A DNA stretch of 64,000 nucleotides from the NCBI RefSeq assembly GCF_036182465.1, contig NZ_CP108081.1:6572001-6636000 (forward strand), written 5' to 3'. The notes below the pieces were generated by a model. It was not told the origin of the DNA and did no database searches. It worked only from the letters and a program-made list of their open reading frames with translations. Numbering within the stretch: position 1 is the first letter of the stretch; every line of letters begins with the position of its first letter. Source of the stretch: Streptomyces sp. NBC_00258. GTDB taxonomy: Bacteria; Actinomycetota; Actinomycetes; Streptomycetales; Streptomycetaceae. Both the position numbers and the translations under genes were made by a program. This document shows positions 9,340-18,368 of the stretch, one piece after another.

Positions 9340-10167
9340 ATGACCGAGCCGGGAACGGCACCAGGACGGCCGGGTGGGCGGTCGATGCCCGCTCCGGGCG
9401 GCCGGTTCCTGCCCGCCACCCACGGGAGCCTCGCCCGGGGCGCGTCGGCGCCGCTGCCCGGCACCCTCTTCGCGCTCGCACTGACCGGTGGCATGACGCT
9501 GGGACCCGGGGAGGGGCGTGAGGTCCTGTTCGGCCGCAACCGGCCCGAGGTACACGTCTGCCTCGGCGAGGACGACCCCCGGCTCAGCCGTCACCAGGGC
9601 ACGCTCACCCACCGGGACGGCCGCTGGTGGGTGAGCAACGCCGGGCGGCTGCCGATCCGCTGCGCCGGGGCCCGTCTGCTGTTCCGGGGCGAGGAGCCAC
9701 TGCCGCTCGACACCGGCTACACCCCGCTGTTCGTCGGCGGTTCGGGTGGCCGGGAGCACTTGCTCGAGGTCTTCGTCACCGGCCCCGAGGACGAGTTGCC
9801 GGTACCGCGACACGGTGACGTCACCCGCCCGCCCCGGGTGTGGGTGCTGACCGAGCAGGAGAAGCTCGCCCTCGTCGTGCTGGGCCGGCGGTACCTGCTG
9901 CACGAGCCCCGGCCGCAGCCGCTGACCTGGAGGCAGACGGCCGCCGAACTCGCCGGGTCGCAGCCGTACGCGGGCTGGACGGACAAGCGCGTCGAGCACC
10001 TGGTCAACGGCGTACGCACCCGGCTGTCCCGCGACGGGGTGCCCTGGCTGACCCGCGAGGAGCTCGGCGAGCCGCTGGGCAACGCGCTCAACGACAACCT
10101 GATCCGGGCACTGCTGGCGTCGACCACGCTCGTACCGACGGACCTGGCACTGATCGACGCCGCCTGA
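9340..10167 (+). CDS. FHA-domain protein with C-terminal helical domain
   Basis: 275 residues. The central region carries the FHA phosphothreonine-binding pattern: FGRN near residue 64, then PRLSRHQGTL, then a VSNAGRLPI-like third motif. The C-terminal ~110 residues (LTEQEKLALVVLGRRYL onward) resemble a winged-helix domain as found in some actinobacterial FHA regulators. Its start lies 1 bp after the upstream kinase gene stop, so it is the obvious partner or substrate of that kinase. No signal peptide or membrane segment is present, so it should be cytoplasmic. Confidence 0.85.
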   Translation: MTEPGTAPGRPGGRSMPAPGGRFLPATHGSLARGASAPLPGTLFALALTGGMTLGPGEGREVLFGRNRPEVHVCLGEDDPRLSRHQGTLTHRDGRWWVSNAGRLPIRCAGARLLFRGEEPLPLDTGYTPLFVGGSGGREHLLEVFVTGPEDELPVPRHGDVTRPPRVWVLTEQEKLALVVLGRRYLLHEPRPQPLTWRQTAAELAGSQPYAGWTDKRVEHLVNGVRTRLSRDGVPWLTREELGEPLGNALNDNLIRALLASTTLVPTDLALIDAA

Positions 10168-10190
10168 AGCCGCCTGGCGCCGTCACCGTG

Positions 10191-10232
10191 GCCGCCGGCG
10201 GAAATACGCGTCGATACGCGTTGCCGCGGCGG
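10191..10232. terminator. Possible bidirectional terminator hairpin
   Basis: The sequence between the convergent FHA and transpeptidase genes contains GCCGCC pairing with GGCGGC around two copies of ACGCGT that can pair with each other. There is no clear T-run, as is common in Streptomyces. Confidence 0.35.
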
Positions 10233-10289
10233 CCCCGGAGCAGGCCCACGCCGGTGGCGGTGAACAGCACCGCGGTGACGTCCGGCTCC

Positions 10290-11516
10290 TCAGCGCAGCG
10301 CGCTCTTCCGCTGCCACTCGCTCCACGAGAGGTTCCACGCGCCGAAGCCGTTCCCGGGCGCGACCACGCCCTTGGTGTCCTTGCCGGTGATCTCGAACGG
10401 GTCGCCCGGCCGCACCTGCCCGTAGAACCAGGCCGCGTTCGCGTCGCTCATCCCTATGCATCCGGAACTCTGGTTGGCGTTGCCGAAGTAGCGGGCGTTC
10501 CACGGGGCGGCGTGCGCGTACATGCCCGACCAGGTCAGCCGCATCGAGTGCTCGACCATCTTGTCGTAGGCGTCGCCCAGGCCCACCGTCTCGGAGTTCA
10601 TGTTGATCGTGCCCTCCTTGGCCATGAGCACGGCGGTTCCGCGCCAGGAGCGCTTGTCACCGCCGGGTGTGCCGCCGGAGACCGGTATGCGCCGGACCGT
10701 CTTCCCGTCGCGTACGAGCGTGAGTTGGTGCCTGTCGAGGTCGACCTCGGCGATCTGCCGGGCGCCGATGGTGAAGGTGGTCGTGTAGTCGCGTACGAAC
10801 CAGCCGCCGGCCGCGCCCGAGTCGGTGCCGTTCAGCTCGGCGTTCAGCGTGACCTCGGTTCCGGGCTTCCAGTACGCCTTGGGGCGCCAGTCCACTCGGT
10901 CCCTGCCCGACCAGTCGGTCATCCAGCCCCAGGAGCCCTCGGTGTTGTTCGAGGTGGTGATCCTGAGCTGCTTCTCGACCGCGGCCCGGTTCTTCACCGG
11001 GTTGTCGAAGACCAGGGAGATCGGCTGGGCGACGCCGACGGTGGCGTCGGCGCCCGGTCGCCAGTCGACCTTGTTGACCCTGTCCGCCGGGGCCGTGGTG
11101 AAGGCGGCCCTGCTGCTCCTGGCGGTTCCGCCCCCGGTCCTGGTCGCCGCCGTCACCGTGTACGCCGTACCGGGTGCGGCCTTGCGGTCGGAGACCCATG
11201 ACCGGCCGTCGGCGGCGACCTTCCCGGCGAGCTTGTGACCCTCGTCGTCGGCGACGGTCACCGAGGTGAGCCGGCCGCCCGCGGCCGTGACCCGCACGGG
11301 CTCGCCCGCCGGGACCCGTTCTCCCGTGGGCGTGACGGTGACCTTGACGGGGCGGTCGTCGGCGCCCGGCGTCACCTTGGTGTCCGCCCCGGCGCCCGGG
11401 GCGCCGGAGGAGCTGCTCGACGAGCAGGCGGCGACCGGCGCCAGCAGTGCGGCCGTGGCGGCGGCCACGACGGCGGCCCGGACGCGGGCATGGGCGAGTA
11501 CGCGTGTGCGGAGCAA
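10290..11516 (-). CDS. L,D-transpeptidase (lipoprotein, Ig-like plus YkuD domain)
   Basis: 408 residues. The TTG at 11516 is preceded by GGAGG five bases upstream. A signal peptide ends in lipobox VAAC (Cys about 31), followed by a Ser-rich linker. Two bacterial Ig-like domains precede a C-terminal YkuD transpeptidase domain. The catalytic Cys is in SSGCIGMS, and the conserved His is in HAAPWNARYFG upstream. Most YkuD enzymes have S-H-G-C; here the His before Gly is Ser. The family forms 3-3 cross-links in peptidoglycan on the outer face of the membrane. Confidence 0.9.
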   Translation of the reverse strand: MLRTRVLAHARVRAAVVAAATAALLAPVAACSSSSSSGAPGAGADTKVTPGADDRPVKVTVTPTGERVPAGEPVRVTAAGGRLTSVTVADDEGHKLAGKVAADGRSWVSDRKAAPGTAYTVTAATRTGGGTARSSRAAFTTAPADRVNKVDWRPGADATVGVAQPISLVFDNPVKNRAAVEKQLRITTSNNTEGSWGWMTDWSGRDRVDWRPKAYWKPGTEVTLNAELNGTDSGAAGGWFVRDYTTTFTIGARQIAEVDLDRHQLTLVRDGKTVRRIPVSGGTPGGDKRSWRGTAVLMAKEGTINMNSETVGLGDAYDKMVEHSMRLTWSGMYAHAAPWNARYFGNANQSSGCIGMSDANAAWFYGQVRPGDPFEITGKDTKGVVAPGNGFGAWNLSWSEWQRKSALR

Positions 11517-11733
11517 CAGGACCTCCGGGAAGGGCGAAAGGGATTGGCCGAGTCGGCGATGTCGTGACTGTAGAGCCGGAAAACCCGAGGTCAGCCGCTA
11601 TGGAGCAATGTGACGGCGACTGGTGAGGAACGGTCATGGTCCGGTCACATTCGCCGGACGGAGCCGTCATGGAGCGCTGTGAGCATCCTTTGCGACCCCG
11701 CGAAAGGCCCGGGGAGAAGGAGAGGATCGGACT
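11517..11733. promoter_or_regulatory. Divergent promoter region, transpeptidase / FemAB
   Basis: 217 bases between two divergent cell-wall genes. An imperfect direct repeat, TATGGAGCAATGTGAC (about 11599) and CATGGAGCGCTGTGAG (about 11669), lies 70 bases apart and could be a regulator-binding pair. AAGGAGAGG at about 11718-11726 is the FemAB ribosome site. Confidence 0.4.
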
Positions 11734-12960
11734 GTGTCAGCGCTGCTCGTGCCGCCCAGCCGCGTGCCCCGGCCACGGAACCCGGGCGTGGCCCTGCGAA
11801 CCATCACCGCGGAGACGTACCGCGCCTTCCTCGCGTCCCCCGACGGCGCCGCCCTCGGCGCCGGTTTCCTGCAGTGCCCGTCCTGGGCCGACGTCAAGGA
11901 GGGCTGGCGCGCCCAACTGCTCGGCTGGGGGCCGGATCCGGAGGCGGGCGAACTGACCGGCGTGGCCCTGGTGCTGCTGCGGCAGTTCCCCGGCACCCGC
12001 AGGTACTTCGCCTACCTTCCCGAGGGACCCGTCGCGGACTGGAACGACCCCGACGTCGACGACTGGCTCGGTCCGCTCCTCGAACACCTGCGCCGCGTGG
12101 GCGCCTTCGCCGTGCGCATCGGCCCGTCGCCCGCCTACCGGCGCTGGGACGCCGCCCTGCTCAAACCGCTCGCCGGGCCCGGCCGACGCCTGGGCGACGT
12201 ACTTGCCAGCGAGGTCGACCCGCTCGGCACCGCCGTCGCCGAGCGGCTGCGGGCCCGCGGCTGGCGCCGCTGCGGTGGTGACGGGACCGGAGCAAGCGGA
12301 ACCGGAGGAGGCGGAACCGGAGGGGACGGGGACGCCCAGCCCCGGCACGTCTTCCGGGTGCCGCTCGCCGGACGCACCACCGAGGACCTGTGGTCCGGAC
12401 TCAACCAGGAGTGGCGCCGCAATGTGCGCCGAGCACAGAAGGAGGGCGTGGAGGTGGTGGTGGGCAGTGCGGCCGAACTCCCCGAGTTCTACCGGCTGTT
12501 GGGCATCACCGAGCGACGCGACGGGTTCCGGCTCGGCCGCTCGCTCGCCTACTACGAGCGCCAGTACGCGGTGCTCAACGCCGAGGAACCGGGCCGGATG
12601 AAGCTGTACCTCGCCCGTCACCGAGGAGAGGTCCTGGCCGCCCACACGATGATCACGGTGGGCCGCCGGGCCTGGTACCAGACCGGCGCCTCGGCCGACC
12701 ACCGCCGTGAGGTCCGGCCCTCCAACGCCCTGCAGTGGCGGATGCTGCTGGACGCCCACGCCCTCGGCGCCGACGTGTACGACATGCGCGGGGTACCCTC
12801 CACACTCGATCCCGAGGAACGTACGTACGGACTGCTGCGGTGGAAGCTCGGCACCGGAGGACAGGTCGTCGAGACGTTGGGGGAATGGGAGAGGGCCTTG
12901 GGCGGCAGCGCCAACCACGCGCTCTACCGCGCCTTCCAGGCATACCTGAACCGCCGATGA
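11734..12960 (+). CDS. FemAB-family lipid II aminoacyltransferase
   Basis: 408 residues from the GTG at 11734. The protein has the FemAB/GNAT-like double fold. The C-terminal half shows the family pattern LNQEWRRNVRRAQKEGVEV, then FYRLL..TERRDGF, LYLARHRGEVLAAHT and a YDMRGVPSTL segment. The Fem family adds amino acids from aminoacyl-tRNA to the lipid II stem peptide at the cytoplasmic membrane face; Streptomyces FemX adds the first Gly. A Gly/Thr-rich insertion (about residues 188-205) looks like an expanded low-complexity loop. The stop overlaps the MurJ start (ATGA), tying peptide branching to lipid II export. Confidence 0.85.
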   Translation: MSALLVPPSRVPRPRNPGVALRTITAETYRAFLASPDGAALGAGFLQCPSWADVKEGWRAQLLGWGPDPEAGELTGVALVLLRQFPGTRRYFAYLPEGPVADWNDPDVDDWLGPLLEHLRRVGAFAVRIGPSPAYRRWDAALLKPLAGPGRRLGDVLASEVDPLGTAVAERLRARGWRRCGGDGTGASGTGGGGTGGDGDAQPRHVFRVPLAGRTTEDLWSGLNQEWRRNVRRAQKEGVEVVVGSAAELPEFYRLLGITERRDGFRLGRSLAYYERQYAVLNAEEPGRMKLYLARHRGEVLAAHTMITVGRRAWYQTGASADHRREVRPSNALQWRMLLDAHALGADVYDMRGVPSTLDPEERTYGLLRWKLGTGGQVVETLGEWERALGGSANHALYRAFQAYLNRR

Positions 12961-14657
12961 CCCATACGACACCGGCCGGCACGGACAGCACGGAAGCGAC
13001 CGCGGGGACCGCGGAAGCAACGGCGGAAGCAACGGCGGAACCGACGGCGGAAGCAACGGCGGAACGGACCAAAACAGCCTCCACGGCCCGCGGCAGCGCC
13101 GTCATGGCCGCCGGATCCGTCGTCTCCCGGGCCACCGGATTCGCCCGGTCCGCCGTGGTCGCGGCGGCGCTGGGCACCATCGGGCCGACCGCCGACGGCT
13201 ACGCGGTGGGCAACGCCCTGCCCACCATCGTCTACATGCTGCTCCTCGGCGGCGCGCTGAACGCCGTCTTCGTGCCGGAGCTGGTCAAGGCCGCCAAGGA
13301 GCACGACGACGGGGGCGCCGCGTACACCGACCGGCTCGTCACCGTCTGCGTCCTCGCCCTGCTGGCGATCACCGCGACCGCGGTGTGGGCGGCGCCCGCG
13401 ATCGTCGACGCGTACACCGACTACACCGGCCCGCAGGCGGCCATGACCACCGCGCTCGCCCGCTACTGCCTGCCCCAGATCTTCTTCCTCGGACTGTTCA
13501 CGCTGCTCGGACAGGTACTCAACGCCCGCGGCCGGTTCGGCGCGATGATGTGGGCGCCGGTCCTCAACAACCTCGTCGTCATGACCGTGTTCGGCCTGTA
13601 CCTCGCCCTGGCCATGGGCGGCGGGGACACGCTCACCGCGACCGAGACCGCCGTGCTCGGCTGGGGCACGACCGCCGGTATCGCCGTCCAGGCGCTCGCC
13701 CTCCTCCCCGCGCTGCGCGCGGCCCGCTTCCGCTGGCGGCCCCGCTTCGACTGGCGCGGCAGCGGACTGACCCGCCCCCTGCGAGCGGCCGGCTGGCTGG
13801 TGCTCCTCGTCCTGGCCAACCAGGCCGCGTACTGGGTCACCACCCGGCTGGCCACCACCGCGGGACTCGACGGCGGCCCCGGATACGGCGCGTACAACAA
13901 CGCCTATGCCCTGTGGGTCGTACCGCACGGCATCATCACGGTCTCCGTGGTGACCGCGCTGATGCCCCGGATGAGCGCGGCCGCCGCCGACGGGGACACC
14001 GGCGCCGTGCGGCGCGACGTCTCCCACGCCCTGCGCGTCTGCGCGTCCGCCGTCGTACCCGCCGCCTGCGCGCTGTTCGCCCTGGCCCAGCCGGTGATGG
14101 CGCTCGTCTTCGGATACGGCAGGACCGGCGCCGACGACACGGCCGCCATGGCCGGCATCCTGATGGCCTTCGCGCCGGGACTGATCGCCCTGTCCGGCCA
14201 GTACGTCCTGTCCCGCGCCTTCTACGCGCTCTCCGACACCCGTACGCCGTTCCTGCTCAACCTCGTGATCGTCGCCCTCAACGCGGGCCTTTCCCTGGCC
14301 GCCGCCCACCTGCTGCCGGCCCGCTGGGCCGTGACGGGTATGGCTGCGGCGTACTCCCTGGCGCTGTGCGCGGGCATGGCGGTGACCGGCCTGGTGCTGA
14401 GCCGCCGGCTCGCCGTCGCCCGCCCCCTGCGCTCGTCCGCCGTCGGCGCCCACGCGCGGCTGCTGCTCGCCGCCGTCCCCGCCACCGCCCTCGGCCACCT
14501 CGCGGCCCTGGGCGCCGTACGGGCCGGGGCCCTGGTCGCTGCAACTGCCGGGGCGGTCGTCGTCGTCCTCGTCTTCGCCCTGCTCACCCGCCCCCTGCGA
14601 CTCGCCGAACTCGACGCGCTGCTCTCCGGCGTACGCCGCGGACGGACCCGGAACTGA
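12957..14657 (+). CDS. murJ: MurJ/MviN-type lipid II flippase
   Basis: 566 residues. After a ~45-residue Ala/Thr/Glu-rich tail with repeating TAEATAEA units, the protein has about 14 predicted membrane helices in the MviN/MurJ arrangement, beginning SVVSRATGFARSAVVAAALG. The conserved NALPTIVYMLLLGGALNAVFVP segment pattern is present. The family flips lipid-linked peptidoglycan precursor across the membrane. It overlaps the FemAB gene by 4 bp and is followed 31 bp later by a two-component pair. Streptomyces often have more than one MurJ paralogue, so it may not be the housekeeping copy. Confidence 0.85.
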   Translation: MTHTTPAGTDSTEATAGTAEATAEATAEPTAEATAERTKTASTARGSAVMAAGSVVSRATGFARSAVVAAALGTIGPTADGYAVGNALPTIVYMLLLGGALNAVFVPELVKAAKEHDDGGAAYTDRLVTVCVLALLAITATAVWAAPAIVDAYTDYTGPQAAMTTALARYCLPQIFFLGLFTLLGQVLNARGRFGAMMWAPVLNNLVVMTVFGLYLALAMGGGDTLTATETAVLGWGTTAGIAVQALALLPALRAARFRWRPRFDWRGSGLTRPLRAAGWLVLLVLANQAAYWVTTRLATTAGLDGGPGYGAYNNAYALWVVPHGIITVSVVTALMPRMSAAAADGDTGAVRRDVSHALRVCASAVVPAACALFALAQPVMALVFGYGRTGADDTAAMAGILMAFAPGLIALSGQYVLSRAFYALSDTRTPFLLNLVIVALNAGLSLAAAHLLPARWAVTGMAAAYSLALCAGMAVTGLVLSRRLAVARPLRSSAVGAHARLLLAAVPATALGHLAALGAVRAGALVAATAGAVVVVLVFALLTRPLRLAELDALLSGVRRGRTRN

Positions 14658-14688
14658 CCACCACCCAGGCACCTAGGGAGAACCGCCG

Positions 14689-15372
14689 ATGCCCCGCGTG
14701 CTCCTCATCGAGGACGACCCCTCCGTACGCGAGGGGGTCGAACTCGGTCTGCGCCGCCGCGGCCACGAGGTACGGGCGGCCGCGACCGGCGAGGCCGGCC
14801 TCGCCGCGATGGCCGAGTTCCGCCCCGACCTGCTGCTCCTCGACCTGATGCTGCCCGGCATGAACGGCGTACAGGTCTGCCGGCAGGTCCGCGACCACAG
14901 CCAGCTGCCGATCATCATGCTCACCGCGCGCGGCGACGACTTCGACGTGGTCATCGGCCTGGAGGCCGGCGCCGACGACTACATCGTCAAGCCCGCCCGT
15001 CCCGAGGTGATCGAGGCCCGGATCCGTGCCGTACTGCGCCGCATCGACGACAGCGGATCGGGCCGCCCGGCCATCGAGGTCTACGGCGAACTCACCGTCG
15101 ACCGGGTCGGACTGACCGTCACCAAGGCCGGGCGGCGGCTCGCGCTCGCCCCCTCGGAGCTCAAGCTCCTGCTGCATCTCTGCGCCGCCCCCGAGCAGGT
15201 GTTCAGCAGGCAGCAACTGCTGGAGCACGTCTGGGAGCACACGTTCCACGCCGACGCCCGGCTGGTCGACGCGTGTGTCGCCCGGCTGCGCGGCAAGATC
15301 GAGGACGAGATCGGCAGCCCCCGCTACGTCCAGACACTGCGGGGCTTCGGCTACCGCTTCGGGCCACTGTGA
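14689..15372 (+). CDS. OmpR-family response regulator
   Basis: 227 residues. The receiver domain (1-120) has acidic residues at 9-10, the phospho-acceptor Asp at 52 (LLLLDLMLPG), Thr about 79 and Lys 101. The C-terminal winged helix ends in RYVQTLRGFGYRFGPL, which is canonical for OmpR/PhoB. GGGAGAA precedes the ATG by a suitable distance. The downstream histidine kinase overlaps by 4 bp (GTGA) and is its cognate sensor. Its place after femAB-murJ suggests a cell-envelope stress system. Confidence 0.93.
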   Translation: MPRVLLIEDDPSVREGVELGLRRRGHEVRAAATGEAGLAAMAEFRPDLLLLDLMLPGMNGVQVCRQVRDHSQLPIIMLTARGDDFDVVIGLEAGADDYIVKPARPEVIEARIRAVLRRIDDSGSGRPAIEVYGELTVDRVGLTVTKAGRRLALAPSELKLLLHLCAAPEQVFSRQQLLEHVWEHTFHADARLVDACVARLRGKIEDEIGSPRYVQTLRGFGYRFGPL

Positions 15373-16880
15373 GCAGTGGCGCCCGTCCCAAGGACAAAGG
15401 CCGGGGCGGTACGGCCACCCGTGAGCGGGCGCGGGTCAGGGCGTTCGGGCTGCGTGCGAGGCTGCTGCTCGCCTTCCTGCTGGTCGCCGGCGTCAGCGCC
15501 GGCACGACGGCCGCGCTGACCTACCGCGAGGCCCGCAACTCGCTCCTCGAGACCGCCCAGGACACGGCGGTCACCTCCTTCCGTGACCACGTCCAGCAGA
15601 CGGGCTTCGCCCTGCCCGTGCAGGAGGAGGGCCTGGAGGAGGTCCTGCGTGACATCGCCCGGAAGGGCAAGCCCCACCCCTGGGTGGTGTTCGCCGAGTA
15701 CGGGTCGGTCCGTGCCTCCTCGGGCGAGAACCCCGTCTCCACCGTCATCACACCCGAACTGCGCCGTGCCGCGCGGGCCGACGCCCACGGCAGCTTCGAG
15801 CGGGTCGTCAAGGACGGCGTCCCCTACCTGACCATCGCCATGCCCACCGTCTTCAAGGCGAGCCCGGACAGCGTGCTGCCCAGCGGGCTCGTCCTGTACG
15901 CCGTCATGCGGATGACCGACGAGCAGGTCAACGTCGACGCCCTCCTCATGGCCGGCCGGGACGGCGCCCTGCCCGGCCTCGCCGTCGCGCTGATACCCGG
16001 CCTGATCGCCGCGCGCAGCGTGCTGCGCCCGGTACGGAAACTGCGCGAGGCGGCCCTGAACATGGGCAGCGGCCGGCTCGACACCAGGATTCCGGTGCGC
16101 GGCAGCGACGAACTGGCGGACCTGGCGCGCACCTTCAACGAGTCGGCCGGCCAACTGGAGCAATCCGTACGGGAGTTGCGCGAGGCCGAGGAGCGAGCCC
16201 GCCGCTTCGCCTCCGACGTCTCGCACGAACTGCGCACCCCCCTCGCCGGAATGCTCGCCGTCACGGAGGTCCTCGACGAGGACGCGGACGGCCTGGACCC
16301 CGACACCGCCCGGGCGGTCCGACTGGTCAGTGCGGAGACCGGAAAGCTCGCCGTGCTCGTCGAGGACCTGATGGAGATCTCCCGCTTCGACGCCCGCGCG
16401 GCCGAGCTGAACGCCGACGAGGTCGACGTGGCCGAGGCCATCCGCAAGACCCTCCACAACCGGCACTGGACCGACGACCGGATCCGCACCGAACTCCCCG
16501 GCGGCGTCCGGGCCCGGCTCGACCCGCGCCGCTTCGACATAGTGATCGCCAACCTCGTCGGCAACGCCCTGCGGCACGGATGCGCGCCCGTCACCGTCCG
16601 TCTGCGTACCGAGGCACGCTCCCCGGGCCTGCCCGTGCTGATCACCGACGTCGTGGACAGCGGGCCGGGCATCCGCCCCGAAGCGCTCCCGCACATCTTC
16701 GACCGCTTCTACAAGGCCGACGCGGCCCGCACCCGCTCGGCGGGCAGCGGCCTGGGACTGGCGATCACCATGGAGAACGTGAAGCTGCACGGCGGAACGA
16801 TCCACGCCGGGAACCGCCCCGGGGGCGGCGCCGTCTTCGCCGTCGAGATACCGCTTCACGTGGAGGGGAACGGCGGATGA
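15369..16880 (+). CDS. Sensor histidine kinase
   Basis: 503 residues. Membrane segments at about 30-50 and 200-217 enclose a ~150-residue extracellular sensor. A HAMP domain (about 218-272) follows, then the H-box SHELRTP with His 286. The ATPase part has N-box NLVGNALRH, G1 DSGPGI, F-box FDRFYKAD and G2 GSGLGL. The GTG start overlaps the regulator stop, and the stop overlaps the next lipoprotein start (ATGA), so all three are one transcript. Confidence 0.93.
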   Translation: MSSGARPKDKGRGGTATRERARVRAFGLRARLLLAFLLVAGVSAGTTAALTYREARNSLLETAQDTAVTSFRDHVQQTGFALPVQEEGLEEVLRDIARKGKPHPWVVFAEYGSVRASSGENPVSTVITPELRRAARADAHGSFERVVKDGVPYLTIAMPTVFKASPDSVLPSGLVLYAVMRMTDEQVNVDALLMAGRDGALPGLAVALIPGLIAARSVLRPVRKLREAALNMGSGRLDTRIPVRGSDELADLARTFNESAGQLEQSVRELREAEERARRFASDVSHELRTPLAGMLAVTEVLDEDADGLDPDTARAVRLVSAETGKLAVLVEDLMEISRFDARAAELNADEVDVAEAIRKTLHNRHWTDDRIRTELPGGVRARLDPRRFDIVIANLVGNALRHGCAPVTVRLRTEARSPGLPVLITDVVDSGPGIRPEALPHIFDRFYKADAARTRSAGSGLGLAITMENVKLHGGTIHAGNRPGGGAVFAVEIPLHVEGNGG

Positions 16881-17530
16881 GGGGTGCGCGGAGGCGCCGA
16901 CGCGTGTCGGCCTTCGCCGTCGCGGCCGCCGTACCGCTGCTCGGTGGCTGCGGTATCCAGGAGACCGACGTCATCGAGGCGGGCGGTCCCGCCAGCGTCC
17001 AGGCCTTCTTCGACCGCGAGTTGGAGATGCTGCTCTTCTTCCGTTCCCCCGACGGAGGGCTGAGCCCCGTGATCCGCAGGACCGTGCCCCCGGCCGGGTT
17101 CGGCGGCGAATACGACGAGTCGGACTCCGGTGACCAGAACTCCGGTGACACGGCGGGGTCGGTGCCGACGGAGAAGGTCGTCCTGGCGCTGCTCGCCGGT
17201 CCGCGGAAGGTGGACCGGGCCGCGGGCCTGGGCACCGCCCTCCCCAAGGCCCTCCCCGGCGGAACCGTAAAGGTCGAAACCTCCTCGGCAGGCAGGGTCA
17301 CGACCCGCCTGCCGCTCGCCCTGAAGGGCCTGAACAGCACGGCTCTGAGCCAGCTGACCTGCACGATCGCCTACAGCCAGGATCCCGATGGCCAGGTCGT
17401 CGTGGAACTGACGGGCCAGGACGGCACATCGAGATCCGACACCTGCGGACTCGCCCCCGCCATCGCGGGGACCGAACCCACGGAAACCGAAACCCGGGCA
17501 CGGCCCACACCGCCCGGCACGCCCGGCTGA
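16877..17530 (+). CDS. GerMN-type lipoprotein linked to the two-component system
   Basis: 217 residues. A basic N-terminus and lipobox LLGGC define a short lipoprotein signal peptide. The mature part resembles a GerMN-like module (LALLAGPRKVDRAAGLGTALP ... TTRLPLA region), also found in LpqB-type accessory proteins of MtrAB. The overlap with the sensor kinase gene suggests it modulates the sensor from outside the membrane. The Thr/Pro/Glu-rich tail is probably disordered. Confidence 0.8.
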   Translation: MRGARRRRRVSAFAVAAAVPLLGGCGIQETDVIEAGGPASVQAFFDRELEMLLFFRSPDGGLSPVIRRTVPPAGFGGEYDESDSGDQNSGDTAGSVPTEKVVLALLAGPRKVDRAAGLGTALPKALPGGTVKVETSSAGRVTTRLPLALKGLNSTALSQLTCTIAYSQDPDGQVVVELTGQDGTSRSDTCGLAPAIAGTEPTETETRARPTPPGTPG

Positions 17531-17606
17531 GAACGCGTCACAGGGCGCGTCGCGCCGGACTCGGGCCGGCTCTCACCCGACCCGATGCCGGGGCCGGGGC
17601 CGGGGC

Positions 17607-18368
17607 TCAGTGCACCGGGAAGCCGAAGGAGTGGCCCTGCTCCTTGAGCCGGGGGAGGATCAGGCGCAGGGCCTCGACGGTCTGGGTGCGATCGCCTCCC
17701 GCGTCGTGGAAGAGCAGCGTCGGCCCGTTGGGCAGCTCCCGCTCGACGGTGGCGACGATGGCGTCGGTGCCCGGCCGCTCGAAGTCCTTGGTGTCCACGT
17801 TCCAGCCCAGCGGGCGCATCCCGCGGGATGCGGCGAGCGTGCGGCTGTACGGGGTGAAGGCACCGCCGGGCGCCCTGTAGTACATCGGCCGTACGCCGCC
17901 GGACGCCTCGGTGATCATGCGTTCGGCGTCGAGGATCTGCTTCGACTGGTAGGCCTGGGAGTTCTTGTCCATGGTGGTGTCGTGCGACACCGAGTGGTCG
18001 CACAGCCGGTGCCCGGCCGCGACCACCTTCTTCACGAGGTCCGGGTGGGCCTGCGCCTGCGTCCCCACCATGCAGAACGTGGCCTTCACCCCGTACTCCC
18101 GCAGCACGTCCAGCACTTGAGGGGTCCACACCGGGTCGGGGCCGTCGTCGATGGTGATGTTGACTCCGCGCGCGCCCTTGTCCGAGGCGTGCACGATGGT
18201 CACCGCGACCGGCTTGACGTCACCGGCCGGCTTGGCCGAGACGCTCGCCTCCGACGACGGGCCGGCCTGCGCGCTCCACGTCGAGGCACCGGCGGCGACC
18301 AACGCCACCCCGAGCGCCGCGCCGAGCACCTTGCCGTACCAGCCCCGCCCGCCACCGTGCCGCGCCAT
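17607..18368 (-). CDS. Secreted polysaccharide deacetylase
   Basis: 253 residues from the ATG at 18368 (MARHGGG). A basic/hydrophobic signal peptide occupies the first ~40 residues. The NodB homology domain shows motif 1 as NITIDDGPD, motif 2 as DHSVSHDT with two His, motif 3 as YYRAPGGAF and motif 4 as GWNVDTKDFE. The metal triad Asp-His-His is complete. The family removes acetyl groups from chitin or peptidoglycan sugars. It converges on the two-component operon. Confidence 0.88.
   Translation of the reverse strand: MARHGGGRGWYGKVLGAALGVALVAAGASTWSAQAGPSSEASVSAKPAGDVKPVAVTIVHASDKGARGVNITIDDGPDPVWTPQVLDVLREYGVKATFCMVGTQAQAHPDLVKKVVAAGHRLCDHSVSHDTTMDKNSQAYQSKQILDAERMITEASGGVRPMYYRAPGGAFTPYSRTLAASRGMRPLGWNVDTKDFERPGTDAIVATVERELPNGPTLLFHDAGGDRTQTVEALRLILPRLKEQGHSFGFPVH

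Noticed and set aside
13011..13075. Repeats of about 12 bases (GAAGCAACGGC units), considered as a CRISPR-like or regulatory array
   Set aside because: They encode the TAEATAEA low-complexity tail of MurJ in frame. There are no spacers, and no CRISPR array was seen anywhere in the window.
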